Positions 1 through 10,776 of a stretch of 64,000 bases of DNA are shown piece by piece; the first letter of the stretch is position 1; each line of letters begins with the position of its first letter. The translations under genes and the position numbers were made by a program. A model generated the notes under the pieces. It saw only the letters and a list, made by a program, of their open reading frames with translations. It did not search any database and was not told the origin of the DNA. Source of the DNA: Sindora glabra (lineage: Eukaryota > Streptophyta > Magnoliopsida > Fabales > Fabaceae); the NCBI GenBank assembly GCA_020226215.1, contig CM035236.1, positions 4,593,001 through 4,657,000 of the forward strand. The letters are read 5' to 3'.

Positions 1-233
1 CCTACAAGATACAAGATACTTAAATAAAAAACTAAAATGAAATAATATATTGTGATTCTAAAGATAGTTTGAAATCATTGTATTACTTAATTATTACTAT
101 ACTTCTATTGATGGCATCGAAATCTGTCATAATTGTATTTCGGATTAGTAACTTCTATTTTTTCCTTCCTTTCTTCTTCGCTTCGAATCGGAAAATAGAA
201 AAGTTAAGTGAATCAAAAACCCAAAGGAGGTTC

Positions 234-440
234 ATGGCCAAAGGTAAAGATATACGAGTAACGGTTATTTTGGAATGTACCGGTTGTGTTCGAAATAGTG
301 CTAATGTTAATAAGGAATCAACGGGTATTTCAAGATATACTACTCAAAAGAATCGACACAATAAGCCTAGTCGATTGGAATTGAGAAAATTTTGTCCCTA
401 TTGTTGCAAACATACGATTCACAGGGAGATAAAGAAATAG
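234..440 (+). pseudogene. rpl33: Plastid rpl33 copy (ribosomal protein bL33c), frame intact
   Basis: The 68-codon frame encodes plastid 50S ribosomal protein L33, starting MAKGKD and ending REIKK. It keeps the cysteine pairs of this small zinc-ribbon protein (CTGC near residues 15-18, CPYCC near 54-58). The ATG at 234 follows an AAAGGAGG plastid ribosome-binding motif. The frame is open further upstream to 69, but that part does not resemble L33. In the plastid the protein is part of the large ribosomal subunit. Here the copy sits in nuclear DNA with plastid signals only, so expression is not expected even though no stop interrupts it. It is two residues longer than many angiosperm copies. 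Confidence 0.9.
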
Positions 441-673
441 ATAAAATTGATTGTCTGTGTGTCATCCCTCCAACTCCAAAGAACATGAAAAATGAGATAT
501 TATTTCATGTTTATAGAAATTGTATATCTATCTATATACTATATAAATTTTATAAATGATATAATAGATATATATAACATATATAAATAGAAACAAAAAT
601 AGAAACAAAACAAATAAAAAATAAATCTGATTTTGTAAGAAATGATATTTTCGGGATAAGGAATAAACAAACC

Positions 674-1021
674 ATGGATAAATCTAAGCGACTCTTTCCT
701 AAATCTAAGCGATTTTTTCGTAGGCGTTTGCCCCCGATCCAATCGGGGGATCGAATTGATTATAAAAACATGAGTTTAATTAGTCGATTTATTAGTGAAC
801 AAGGAAAAATATTATCTAGACGGGTGAATAGATTGACCTTAAAACAATAACGATTAATTACGATTGCTATAAAACAAGCTCGTATTTTATCTTCGTTACC
901 TTTTCGTAATAATGAAAAAGAATTTGAAAAAAGTGAGTCAACTACTCAAGCTACTGGGCTTAAAACAAAAAAAAAGGTTTACTCTTCAATTAAATTCAAA
1001 TTCCAATCGAAACTCAAATGA
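674..1021 (+). pseudogene. rps18: Plastid rps18 copy with internal stop
   Basis: Reads as plastid 30S ribosomal protein bS18c from MDKSKRLF through ISEQGKILSRR to LTLKQ. The CAA codon expected next is TAA at 848-850. The same frame then continues with RLITIAIKQARIL to a stop at 1019-1021. A single C-to-T change therefore truncates the protein at 58 of about 115 residues. The C-terminal tail is lysine-rich and varies among plants. The gene lies between rpl33 and rpl20 as in plastomes. It supports a nuclear copy free of selection. Confidence 0.9.
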
Positions 1022-1136
1022 AATGCGGATTGATGTTTTGTTCGAAAACTACGATAATCCAAATTGGATTGTCGTGTTGTCAGAAAAAAGAGAATAGTTG
1101 AAGAAGAATAAATCTTTTTTTATTGCACGTGGTTGC

Positions 1137-1574
1137 TCATTTTGACAATTTTATCATATGATTATATTTTTTCATACAAATACCTACTCTACTTTCCCGG
1201 AGTTCAATCTCCGGGGAATTTTTTTTTATGATCTCGTTGGAAATCATATAAAGACAATTCCTATTTAATATAGCTATTTGTGCAAGTATTTTACGATTAA
1301 GAAGCAACTGCCTCTTGTACAGATTATACATGAATATACTATAGCTATAGTATTTATTATTTTTATTCTCTCGAATTACTGCATTTATTCAACTGATCCA
1401 CAAACGACGAAAATCTCTTTTTTTCCTATCTCTATCCCGATGGGCCGAAACCAAAGCTTTTATTTTGTGTTGAGGAATAGTAAGTCTTGAATGAGTCCCC
1501 TGAAAGCTTGATGTAAATAAACGAGTTTTTGTCCGATGTTTCCGAGCTATATATCCTCTTTTAATTCTGGTCAT
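1137..1574 (-). pseudogene. rpl20: Plastid rpl20 copy with internal stop
   Basis: On the minus strand the frame starts MTRIKRGYIARK and runs through SAHRDRDRKKRDFRRLWI, matching plastid large-subunit protein bL20c. A TGA at 1389-1391 stands where arginine (CGA) is usual, consistent with C-to-T change at a CpG. The same frame resumes and includes NLYKRQLLLNRKILAQIA and LNRNCLYMISNEI. The total is 146 codons, longer at the C terminus than the usual 117-128 residues. With rps18 this gives two independent nonsense changes in one insert. Confidence 0.9.
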
Positions 1575-2344
1575 TGAATAAATGAAACTTTGATGAATAA
1601 CTATTTTGATTTTGTTTCTTTTAGTTATTCTTTCCCCTTTTTTCCTAGTCCATTAATAACAAAACGGATTATTCCAGTGTATAAAATAAAAATCCCAATG
1701 GCTTTTGCTACTATAACCTTCCCAACCACGATTTTATTATTTGAATTTCTAAGCATTTCACCTCGAAATAAGAAATTGTATCGAGACTAGGTATAAAAAA
1801 AAACATAGTAAATGAAATAGAAATGGATAAAGAAATAGTGGGTTCCATCGTTTCTATGGTTACTTCTTAAATGGCGAGGTCCCCTCTATACACCGGAGCC
1901 CCTTCTTTAATCAATGCTATTGTTAACTTGTACAGTTCACACTCTTTGGCTCTACCCATGAAATATCGAGTAATAGGTTTTTCACAACGAAATCTACCTA
2001 CACAGTAACGGTATTTAAGTATGAAGATTAGCTGAGTAACTGACCCTGTTAATCCGTTCTTGCAAGTTTTAAAATGGGATGTCCCCTGCTTAATAGATAA
2101 CTATTTGCTACCAATGGGAAAGTCTTTCGAATTTGAAATTGCAAATTGAGGTGATTGGATTTGCACCAACGGAAACCATAAATTGGATACACAATAGAAA
2201 GATAGATATTAGTAATCGATTTTTTTGAAGATAGTTTCTTGCATTCTATCCTATTTCACCTATTTCATTAGTACTGATCACTGATATTGGAATTTTTTTC
2301 CTTTATTTTTTTTTGTCTTAGTCCATGATCTGAACGAGTCGCAC

Positions 2345-2458
2345 ATACACCCTAGTACATGTTCCTCGGCGCTGAGGGCATCCCTGAAGAGCGGGGGATT
2401 TTGTAACATTTCTGATTGGCTGTCTTGTGTTTCTAATAAGTTGTTTTATAGTTGGCAT
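2345..2458 (-). pseudogene. rps12: Plastid rps12 exon 1 (trans-spliced gene, 5' part)
   Basis: The minus strand reads MPTIKQLIRNTRQPI then PALQGCPQRRGTCTR, the N-terminal segment of plastid ribosomal protein uS12c. In plastids this 114-nt exon is encoded alone and joined in trans to exons 2-3 from the inverted repeat. Those exons are absent here, so no S12 could be made. The 1575-2344 interval between it and rpl20 is the normal rpl20-rps12 spacer and holds no gene I recognise. The exon end is set from the usual exon length. Confidence 0.88.
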
Positions 2459-2615
2459 GTTGAGTCATATACATAATGAGCTGGTTTAGATCAATCCTAA
2501 TCCGATGATTATGAATTACTTATATTCTTTCTATTAATATAGAATTGAAAATATTCTATTAAACTCGATAAGACGATAAAATTTCAAACTTTGGAGCGGA
2601 ATACTCGCTAATTTT

Positions 2616-2842
2616 TTATTCAACTGCTACAAGATCAACAATTCCATGAGTTTGGGCTTCTGCTGCTGACATAAAAACATCCCTTTCCATGTCTTCGGAT
2701 ACAACCCATAAAGGTTTTCCCGTTCTTTGTACATAAACCCTTGTGATAGTTTCACGCAGTTTCAGTAGTTCTTCCGCTTCCAGGATAAATTCTCCCGTTT
2801 GTGCCTCATAAAAAGAACTAGCGGGTTGATGGATCATTACCC
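2616..2842 (-). pseudogene. clpP: Plastid clpP exon 3 (Clp protease catalytic subunit, C-terminal part)
   Basis: The minus strand reads VMIHQPASSFYEAQTGEF, VQRTGKPLWVVSEDMERD, and ends GIVDLVAVE before the stop at 2616-2618. This is the last exon of plastid clpP1, including the catalytic-histidine neighbourhood (MIHQP) and the conserved Asp of the DMERD motif. It is preceded by group II intron 2 sequence, which breaks off about 3225. Exons 1-2, which carry the catalytic serine, are not present. The exon frame itself has no stop. Confidence 0.9.
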
Positions 2843-3225
2843 TGATGATATAACATAAAAAACGGTTCCTATTTCGCATGATAAAGCGAGAGAGATAAAG
2901 AATAAAAAAAAAGATAAGACGGAATACAAACGTACCGTACAGACATCTTTTGCGTATTGCATACGGCTCTACAACGGAATTTTTTTTTTACCTTCTATTG
3001 AAGAAATAGAAAATGTAGGGGTCTATCAGACCCAGATTGGTAAATGATCCAATAACCACCCTTCCTTTTTGTTTTGTGTAGTAGTTAAAAAAATACTATG
3101 ATGGTTCCGTTTCTTTATTATTGCGTCTCTTATTCAGCAATCCCAAAGTTTCTTTTTTTTTTTTTTTTCATAGTCTTCATAAATATTGTTAAAAGTTTTC
3201 CTTTTCGGTGTGAAAACAAAAAAGT

Positions 3226-4492
3226 TTGTGAAAATTCTCTTCTGCTTACTTATGTATTCGCCTGAAATGTGAATGAAAATTTATCAAGTCCATGTCCTTC
3301 TCCTTTGAATAACTTCCATCATCAGCATCGTTATTGCAACCAATAGTCTAGGATTTGTCAGATATCATGGCATCTTGCGTTAAAGTGAATCAAAGTTGGG
3401 ATTAGGGGAGAATGAAAGCATCTTAATTTTAAGGCTGCGCCATTGTGGCCAATGCTGATTCCAACAACAAAAGCTGTAAATACTCGATCCATTGGATCTC
3501 TATTCTTAAGAACAAACCGTAGTGGTAATCAAAGTGAAAATAAGTTCAGGTAATGGCCAGTGTAGATATTGCAGTTGAAGCTTTTTTCCTGTCTTCAATT
3601 TCTATGTGAATTCAATTTACTAAGCCATCAATGCTGAAGGCAGCGGCTGAGGATCTAGTTAGTAACGCGAGAATTTCTAAACAGAGTGGATTTTACTCCA
3701 GATGACGGACGCTGTATAACACACTAGAGAAGGATAATTAAGTAAACTCCATACTCTTGATTTAGTAGCACGCCGAATACTTGTTCTGTTCGGCTGTCGA
3801 ATGGATCGAGATCCGCGGATCAGGTAGGTTTGGTCTGCGAACATAAATAATTTGATCTATTTTAATTATTAGTTTATACAAATCGGTTCGTGAACAGATC
3901 GATTCGAATTAGATTAATTTACAGACTTACGGTTAAAATTCATTACTTCCGCTTAGGAATTGAAAATATAAAGAGTTAAATCATCTTCTTTTATAAAGAT
4001 GTATCAGTATCAACCGCCGAAAGTAACGGAGACACGTATGCGCGCTTTCCTACTGATAATAGGACGATAAAATCAGAATACAAAAAACATATATAAATTA
4101 AATCAAGTTCCTTCTCCTGGCTTTTTAGTTCGCTTGAGCTATCTAACTCTGACCAAAAATTGAAACACAATCAATTTTGTGATTTATTACGCCCTTGGTT
4201 CTTTCCAACTGCAGTGAATCTCGGATGATATATATATATATAGTCATTCCATACAGGTCTGCACCACGAAATGTTTACAAAGATGTCACCACAGTCTGCA
4301 CTCAATCATTAGCTTCTGTTACTGTTTTCTGTCAATAATTTAATAGGTTCAGTTACCATTTAACGATAAACCAGAGTCGGATCAAATATCTATGCACTGA
4401 AAAGTATCAAATGGACCAAAAAAAAAAAAATCATGAGTAAGGACAACCTAAATTCCTCGTGAACCAAGTTATGTTTACGAGGATTCTAAGCT
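3226..4492. other. Unassigned sequence between plastid insert and small membrane-protein gene
   Basis: Ordinary-complexity, moderately AT-rich sequence without an open frame or repeat that I can identify. Some of the part nearest 4493 is presumably the 3' untranslated region of the minus-strand gene at 4493-4690. The rest may be intron, downstream flank or further unrecognised insert. Confidence 0.4.
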
Positions 4493-4690
4493 CTAACCTC
4501 GATTAGTGGAAAAGAACCAGAGGATGATAGCACAGAGAACAAGGAGAAGAGGGATGAGATGGACTGCTTTCTCGGCTGATCTGAGACGACATCGCTCCTT
4601 TTCAGCAACGTGGGACAGGGGATCGTATATGGGTAATTGTTCATGATCTGCATCCTCACTCACCCTTGAAGAACTCGATGATCTCTGCAT
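4493..4690 (-). CDS. Small tail-anchored membrane protein, conserved plant family of unknown role
   Basis: The frame encodes 65 residues. Residues 1-15 are Ser-rich (MQRSSSSSRVSE). An acidic stretch leads into YDPLSHVAEKE (22-32) and a charged helix RLRSAEKAVH (35-44). One hydrophobic segment at about 45-60 (LIPLLLVLCAIILWFF) is followed by only five residues. This layout, an N-terminal cytosolic part with a transmembrane helix at the extreme C terminus, is that of tail-anchored proteins. From memory, similar 60-75 residue proteins with YDP..HVAKKE and RLRSAE..VHLIPL blocks occur widely in land plants as uncharacterised proteins. That recollection was not checked. The ATG at 4690 is the only sensible start. 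Codon use is more GC-balanced than the flanks. An AT-rich stretch at about 4760-4775 could serve as a TATA region. Membrane and function are unknown. Confidence 0.7.
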   Translation of the reverse strand: MQRSSSSSRVSEDADHEQLPIYDPLSHVAEKERCRLRSAEKAVHLIPLLLVLCAIILWFFSTNRG

Positions 4691-4799
4691 CTTCGGAGAA
4701 GGCCTTCAGAGTTCAGATTATCACAAAGTTGAATGCTTTTCTAAACGATGACTTCTGGCCGATATAATAAAAAACTTGGCTTTGAATGGTCAATAAAAT

Positions 4800-5589
4800 G
4801 AGAGCAAGTTATTCCTAACCCTAAGTTTGGTGAGATAGAAATTCAAGGAAAGGATAAAAAACTTTTGAAACTTAGTTAGGATAAAAAATGAAAAAAAAAT
4901 TAAAATATTGATACGTGGGGATAATGATGATTATGTATAATATCATTTTATTTTTCTCTCCTTTTTTTAAGCAAGCAAATAAAAGTTTTAGAATTTATTT
5001 TTTTTTGAAAGAAATATAAAATATTCCCTTGAATTTTGAATTGTTGAATTGGTAGCAAAACAGATTAAGTTATTAAATTTTATCTTCTTGAATTTTAAAA
5101 ATTTAAATATCATCATTTTAAAATATATAAAATTTAAAATTAATACTGATCCCTCATTTAATTTCTCATTTTATCAAATTATATATTTTTTTATAAAATT
5201 TTGAATAAAAATCATAATATTGTAATTTGCTATATTATCTCATTATTTTTTAGTACATAATTTTTATGTTATACGATAAACATAAATTAATTTAACTATA
5301 TAAAATTTTAATTAAATATTTAAAAATAAGTTCAAAATTATGTATATAAAATAGTGAGATAAACTAATATTATATAATATTATAATTTTTATTTAAAAAT
5401 TTTATAAAAATTATATAATTTGATAAAATAAAAATAAAATGATGATAAGTATTAATTTTTAGTTTTGTATGATATAAAAAAATGATATTCAAAATTTTAA
5501 AATTAAAAATAAAAAAATCCTGACACCAAAAGAGCTGAAGGAGTATTTTATATTTTGTTTTCTTCATATTTTGCACTTTTTCAAGCATT
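4800..5589. other. AT-rich intergenic DNA
   Basis: Very AT-rich, low-complexity sequence of alternating A and T runs. There is no credible frame or defined repeat end. It separates the small membrane-protein gene from the GC-rich island. Confidence 0.5.
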
Positions 5590-5985
5590 CGGTTAGCGGC
5601 TACCGTGTTTGACCTCGGAGGAGAGACCAAGACCCGTAGGCCGCAGGGACGTGCATGGGCGGCGCGTGAACGAAGACCTACTCCTTGCCGCCGCCTTTAT
5701 GGACAGTTTCGTACCGGTTTCCTTTTGCCATCAGTTCACGCGGCGCTCAAGTTGCACGTCTCTTTCCCTTGTTGCGTATGTACTGACGCAACTTGTCCCC
5801 CGCAAGGCCTCGAACATGCGGCAGCTGCTCTTCCTTGTTCCTTCATCTCAAAGTCAATCCCCATCTAAAACGCCGTTCCATTTCTGAGCTCTCCCTTCGC
5901 TCGTATAGAGGAGAACATTTGGGGCTTCCGGTATTTCCCGATCCATCCATTTGGCCCGATGTAGGTGGATCGACTTCTTAGCTTG
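5590..5985. other. GC-rich island, possible mitochondrial-derived insert
   Basis: About 400 bp with balanced to high GC content, abruptly bounded on both sides by strongly AT-rich DNA. Overlapping short frames exist in two plus-strand phases, but none matches a protein I know and their overlap suggests chance. The composition and sharp edges resemble a fragment of plant mitochondrial DNA, which is near 45% GC, inserted in the nucleus. I could not assign it to a mitochondrial gene or intron. It could also be a remnant of a GC-rich nuclear gene. Confidence 0.4.
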
Positions 5986-6163
5986 TATAATTAACAATTA
6001 TTAATTACATATAATAGAAAAATACTCAACGAATATATTTCAGTACCTAATTTAATATATGTTTGAACAAAATAATAGTAATGAAAAATAATTTGAGAAA
6101 GAAGGGCTCATGCATTAATTGATTTTATATAGATCTTTGTTGATTTGAAGATAACAGCTAGTA

Positions 6164-6488
6164 CTCTTTTTATTTTTATTTATTTATTATTATTAATTGA
6201 TTTCACATATATTAAAAAAATAATTTAATTTATTTATTTATAATAAATTTTATGATATTATTTAATATTATTTTTTATACACAAAATTCAAGATAATTAA
6301 AAATAGAAAAAAATATAAAAGAATAAATGTATATTGATTAATAGTGTAAAATAATAAAATATTTATTAATAAAAATAAAGGATAAATTTTAATAAAAAAA
6401 ATATTTAATATTTTATTAAAATTTTAAGGTAACAGATAAAAAGAAATAATTTTTATTTTCAAAATACCATAGATAAAAAGTATCGGGT
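6164..6488 (-). mobile_element. Stowaway-like MITE, family S copy 1
   Basis: About 325 bp flanked by TA. It is the reverse-orientation relative of two elements at 50468-50776 and 50820-51133. Shared blocks include TCGATTTCACACATATTAAG-like sequence near one end and AACAGATAAA near the other. No coding capacity. Ends are good to a few bases. Confidence 0.6.
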
Positions 6489-7800
6489 ATAATATAAAGA
6501 GTCAACAATAGTATATATATTGACTTGACAATTTAAGAAAATTTTAATATTAACCTAATTATTGAAAAATGTGAAAGGAATGTCTTGTGCCGACCAAACC
6601 TGCTCATAAATTAGGTTGATTTGGATCGTAGGAAGTGTTAGGAGTTTATATTCATATAACCAATTCTATTATGTTGGAATGAGTCCTTCAATCAATTTTA
6701 AAAATATCAATTTCAACAATTATATATATTACGAGAACTTAAGCAATTGATTGTCTGTTTAACTTTGTTCCATATATATATATATATATATATAGACACA
6801 TTTTAAAATTATTTGTGCTAAATTTCATGGATAAAGAGTTATCGGAAAGAATGCTTCATTTTAAGAATGTATCAATTATTTTTATATAAATATTTTGTAT
6901 TGTATTTGCGTGAAATCCTCATAATGCTTGAGCAAGTAATAGCGAACGAATGTCTGGCCATGCAACTAGTATTGATCCAAAAAGAAGTGAGAGAAAAATA
7001 ATATACTTGTGTCAATAGTCATACCGCAAATTCTATGATATGCATAAATAGAAATCGCAAGTGATTCTCTTAAGTAATAATGAAAGCAAACCTTCTTTCA
7101 ATATGTGGTGGATGTAAGTGCAATTGTCAGCATAGAAGGCGCTATCACTGACCACCTCATGCATCAAGTAGGTCCCCTTGATATGACTGTTATTTAGATT
7201 GGGACATCTTATTAAGCTCATGGGACGTCCCCGGCCAATATAAATAAATTAATCTTTTTTAACTAATTAAGTCCTTTGTTTGAATGGGTCAAATACCATG
7301 ATTTGAGAATGTGTAACATAACATCTTTCTTGTTAAATTAAAAATGCCATAACATTCATGAGTATACATCATTCTAGTTTATCATATTTGATAAGTGGGA
7401 TACCTAACAGAACCGAAGTATGGCATTATTTCGTAGACATGCAAAGTATAGAGTCAACAGAATTTTTTTTTCCAGCAGACTCTTTTTGGTTGATATATTG
7501 GCAAAAAAAATATTTTTAAACAAATAACTAACATTTATTTGAATGCTTATTTTCAAGTGGTAATATCTTTTAAATTATTTGAAAATTTATGATGATGATT
7601 CATAAAAATAACCAATAATTATTTGAATATAATGATATTATTGAAATTATTAAAAAATTTAAAATATTAAATTTTCATTTAACTAACATTAAAATATATA
7701 ATATTTAAAAGTTGTTAGAAAATGAGAAAATATACGGTTTTAAATATAATTGATGCTTAAAAATATTGCAAGTTTATGGTAAGAAAATTCTAAATTTTAA
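6489..7800. other. Intergenic DNA, no gene recognised
   Basis: AT-rich sequence with a short (AT)n run near 6773-6794. A 62-codon minus-strand frame at 7033-7221 lies in a slightly less AT-rich stretch, but I recognise no domain in it and would not call it a gene. Confidence 0.4.
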
Positions 7801-8262
7801 CATATCAATTTTAAATTTAAATATTATATGTTATTGTTTGGTCTTCAAAAAGTAACGTGTTACCATTTCATTTTCAAACAGTAACATCGGTAAAAAATTT
7901 AAAATAAATAAATAAATCAAGTTTCATTAATAATCAAATAGTAATATGTTACTGTTTCGTCTCTAAACAGTAATATGTTACTATTTTGTCTTCAAACAAT
8001 AACATTAACTAAAAATTTAAAATAGACAGATGAATTAAGTTTCATTAACAATTAGATTATTAAATAATAACATGTTATTATTTAATTTTTAGATAGTAAC
8101 ATATTACTGTTTCATCTTCAAGCAGTAATATTAATGAAAGTCTAAAATAAATAGATAAATCAAGTCTCATTAATAATCAAACTGCTAAATAACAACAACA
8201 TGTTATTTAGACAGTAACATATTACTGTTTAATTTTTAAACAATAACATGTTACTATTTGTA
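7800..8262. repeat. Degenerate palindrome-containing minisatellite, period about 120 bp
   Basis: Roughly 3.5 units. Unit joints carry AAGTTTCATTAATAATCAAA-like sequence at about 7919, 8038 and 8162 (periods 119 and 124). Each unit also contains one or more near-palindromes of the form AACAGTAATATGTTACTGTT. Divergence between units is visible throughout. No coding potential. Confidence 0.75.
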
Positions 8263-9802
8263 CTAGGTTTTGTACCTTCAAATTCTTATTTATTTTTATT
8301 TTTATTTTTATCATAACTAAAATTTTATTTTAATCCTTAAAAAATTATTTTTTATTAATTTTATTTATAGTTAAAATTTTATATTAATTTAATTTTTATA
8401 AAATTAAAATTTCTTCAATTTTAATTTTTATAAATTTTTAATTTTTAATTTTTATAAAATTAAAATTTTTTTAATTTTAATATGCAACAATAGAGGTTTT
8501 TATTTCATTACTTTTATTTTTCTCGATATGCACTTTGAGTGTGTCATTTTGTCTTCTAGACTTTCTTGTAAATTATTATTGGCGGATGAATTTAAATGAA
8601 AGAAAGTAAGCTTGTGGTACCTTATTGTAATAAATTACAATAAATAATGTTAGCCTAATTTTTTTTATTTAAAATTATTTAATATTTTTTAAAATTTATT
8701 TTTTATTTTTAGTAATTTTATATTTTTAGTTCATTTTTATTATTAATTAATAATTATATTATACTATCGTAGGTAAATTATTATAACTTTCTTATCATTT
8801 CTCCCTTAAACTTATGTTAATTTGATTGTTTATCACATTTTCATATAGTTAGAATTCAATAATCAATAATAAATTACTTTTAAATAAGTTTGCTTTATAT
8901 ACAATGAGGGATAACGTACTAAAAAGTATTTAATATATATTTGATATTTAGTAGGTTTAAAAGATTTTTTAGGAGGATTAGTAAAAAAATTTCATGATTG
9001 TAATTACTTTTTAAACCTATCAATCATTTTCTTATGTAATTAATATATTTTTGATAAATTTTGTTACCAATTTATATATTATGGCAAAAATTTATTACCA
9101 AATAAAGTTAAGGTCATTCAAAATTTTATTATCAAAATTTTGATACAATTAATTTATGATTATTAATAAATAAGTACAATATAAAATGAAATTTTAAATT
9201 TTAAATTTTTAATCAATTAAACATTAATTCTAATAAGATTGGTTCCAAATTCTAAATTGATAGATTTTTCATAATCCAATTTTTTTTAAAATGTGTTAAT
9301 GATCTACTTAAATAGTCAACGTATTTTGGAAAAATTTTGTTACCAATTAATTTATTTTGAAAAAATTCTATTATCAAATCAAGATGTAATCATTCTTTGA
9401 TACTATTAATTCATAATTAATAGAATTAAGTGCAATGTTAAATCAAAATTTGAATTTTTAAAATCAACCATTTAACCAATTACATGTCAATCTAAATTAG
9501 ATTTGGTTTGGATTTTAAAATTTAAAAATAAATATTTAAATAATTAATAAATATTAATGTAAGCAATAATCTAATAATACTCCAATAGAAAAAGTCATTC
9601 TTGGACCTATTTATATTGTTGTAAATAAAATCAATGATTATATTCTATTTTTACCTCCTTAGAAATCAAGAAACAATTTCAATTGTAGTTATCTGTGCAA
9701 AGATGATTATAATGTCATGATCAAGCACATTTGCTCATAGTTAATATCTTGAATACACTAAAATGTTTGGAAGTTCCTAATCATGAACTAAAATTGAAAA
9801 TT
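8263..9802. other. AT-rich intergenic DNA
   Basis: Long A/T-run sequence. Similar blocks recur at about 9040-9260 and 9330-9500 (TTTTGTTACCAATTTAT, then TTATCAAAT and ATTTTTAAATC), suggesting an old local duplication. No gene seen. Confidence 0.45.
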
Positions 9803-10036
9803 GGTGTTGTAAAAATATTTCAAGGAATATTGATAAATCATAAGGTTTGCGCAATTGTGTTAGACTAAAAATCATTGAATCAAGTAGTTATGTATTAAAT
9901 ACCGATGTGGTTTCTATACGGTGTTCTAAAAATATTTCAAAGAATATTTATAAATCATAAGGTTTATGCGATTATGCTAGACTAAAGTTCATTAAATTAA
10001 GTAATCATGTATTAAATACCAACGTGATTTCCAAAT
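9803..10036. repeat. Two-copy tandem duplication, period 117 bp
   Basis: GGTGTTNTAAAAATATTTCA begins at 9803 and again at 9920. The copies stay aligned through AATCATAAGGTTT and ATGTATTAAATACC, with scattered substitutions. The duplication immediately precedes the hAT-like element at 10056. Confidence 0.8.
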
Positions 10037-10055
10037 GTGTAATAGGTGATATTAT

Positions 10056-10349
10056 TAGAGGTGGCAAACGAACTAATCTAATCTATACAAATAGGTTTGT
10101 AAGGATTTTGGTCTATAAGGACTGGTCCATATAAACCAATTTTTAAAAATTGATCAAATTTTAAATGGTCCAATTTAATCTATATCTATAGTTTGACTTA
10201 TGAATTCACATACTTTGGATTAGTATGGTTAAGATCAGTCCATTCAAACTTCAATTCACATGAGCCAATCTATGTAAACTTGCTATTAAAATAGATTAAA
10301 TTTTAAATAGTTTAGACTACTCAAACTTGTAGACCATTTGATAGCCTTG
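10056..10349. mobile_element. Non-autonomous hAT-like element with 8-bp target duplication
   Basis: A 294-bp element starts TAGAGGTGGCAAACG and ends with the imperfect inverse of that (reverse complement CAAGGCTATCAAATG). It is flanked on both sides by GATATTAT (10048-10055 and 10350-10357). An 8-bp duplication and TAGRGGTG-type ends are typical of hAT transposons. No transposase is present. A related element lies at 57279-57579. Confidence 0.75.
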
Positions 10350-10437
10350 GATATTATCTAAATTTCTAAAATGTTGTTCAATCCATCATGTACAAATTTA
10401 CTTATAAAATTTTAAAAATAGTTTATTTATAAATTTT

Positions 10438-10776
10438 TAAAGACTTTGGATATGTTTGGATATATTTTTATTTTTATATTTTTAAAAATTATTTTTATTC
10501 TCAAAAACTATTTTTAGGTAGAAAGAAAATAAAAAATAGAGAGTGGTTAGTGTTATAAATAAGAAAATATTTTATTTAATTACAAAACTAACATCCAGAA
10601 TAAGAAAATAATTTCAAAAAAAATTAAAAGTTATTTCTATTTTTTATTTTTAAGTTACATATTTAGAAAATAATTTTTAAAAAATAAAATTTAAAAATAA
10701 ATTGTCAAACAAGTTGTTCTATTTTTTTAAAAAAATAAAAAATTATTTTAAAAATAGAAAATAAACACACTCTTTA
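10438..10776. mobile_element. Probable MITE with AT-rich inverted ends
   Basis: Left end AAAGACTTTGGATATGTTTG and the reverse complement of the right end AAAGAGTGTGTTTATTTTC form imperfect inverted repeats. The GTTTGG-type ends are common to many plant MITEs. The interior is AT-rich with no coding capacity. No target duplication could be fixed. Confidence 0.5.

Larger units (their letters stand above)
1..3225. other. Nuclear plastid DNA insert 1 (rpl33 to clpP intron 2)
   Basis: The tract follows plastome order and orientation without a break: rpl33 and rps18 on plus, then rpl20, rps12 exon 1 and clpP exon 3 on minus, with recognisable spacers between them. It begins at or before the window edge in the psaJ-rpl33 spacer. 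It stops inside clpP intron 2, near a poly-T run and a short conserved stretch ending about 3225. Beyond that I see no clpP exon 2, and the sequence becomes ordinary nuclear DNA. Premature stops in rps18 and rpl20 show it is a non-functional nuclear copy. An assembly join between plastid and nuclear DNA is possible, but the stops make it unlikely. The right edge is good to a few tens of bases. Confidence 0.9.

Noticed and set aside
912..1097. 61-codon plus-strand frame inside the plastid insert
   Set aside because: It is an out-of-frame reading of the rps18 3' end and the spacer to rpl20.
5605..5981. Overlapping plus-strand frames of 62-92 codons in the GC-rich island
   Set aside because: Two phases are open at once simply because the block is GC-rich and has few stop codons. 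Neither gives a recognisable protein.
7033..7221. 62-codon minus-strand frame in intergenic DNA
   Set aside because: No domain and no promoter or splice context. Kept only as a note because the local composition is slightly less AT-rich.
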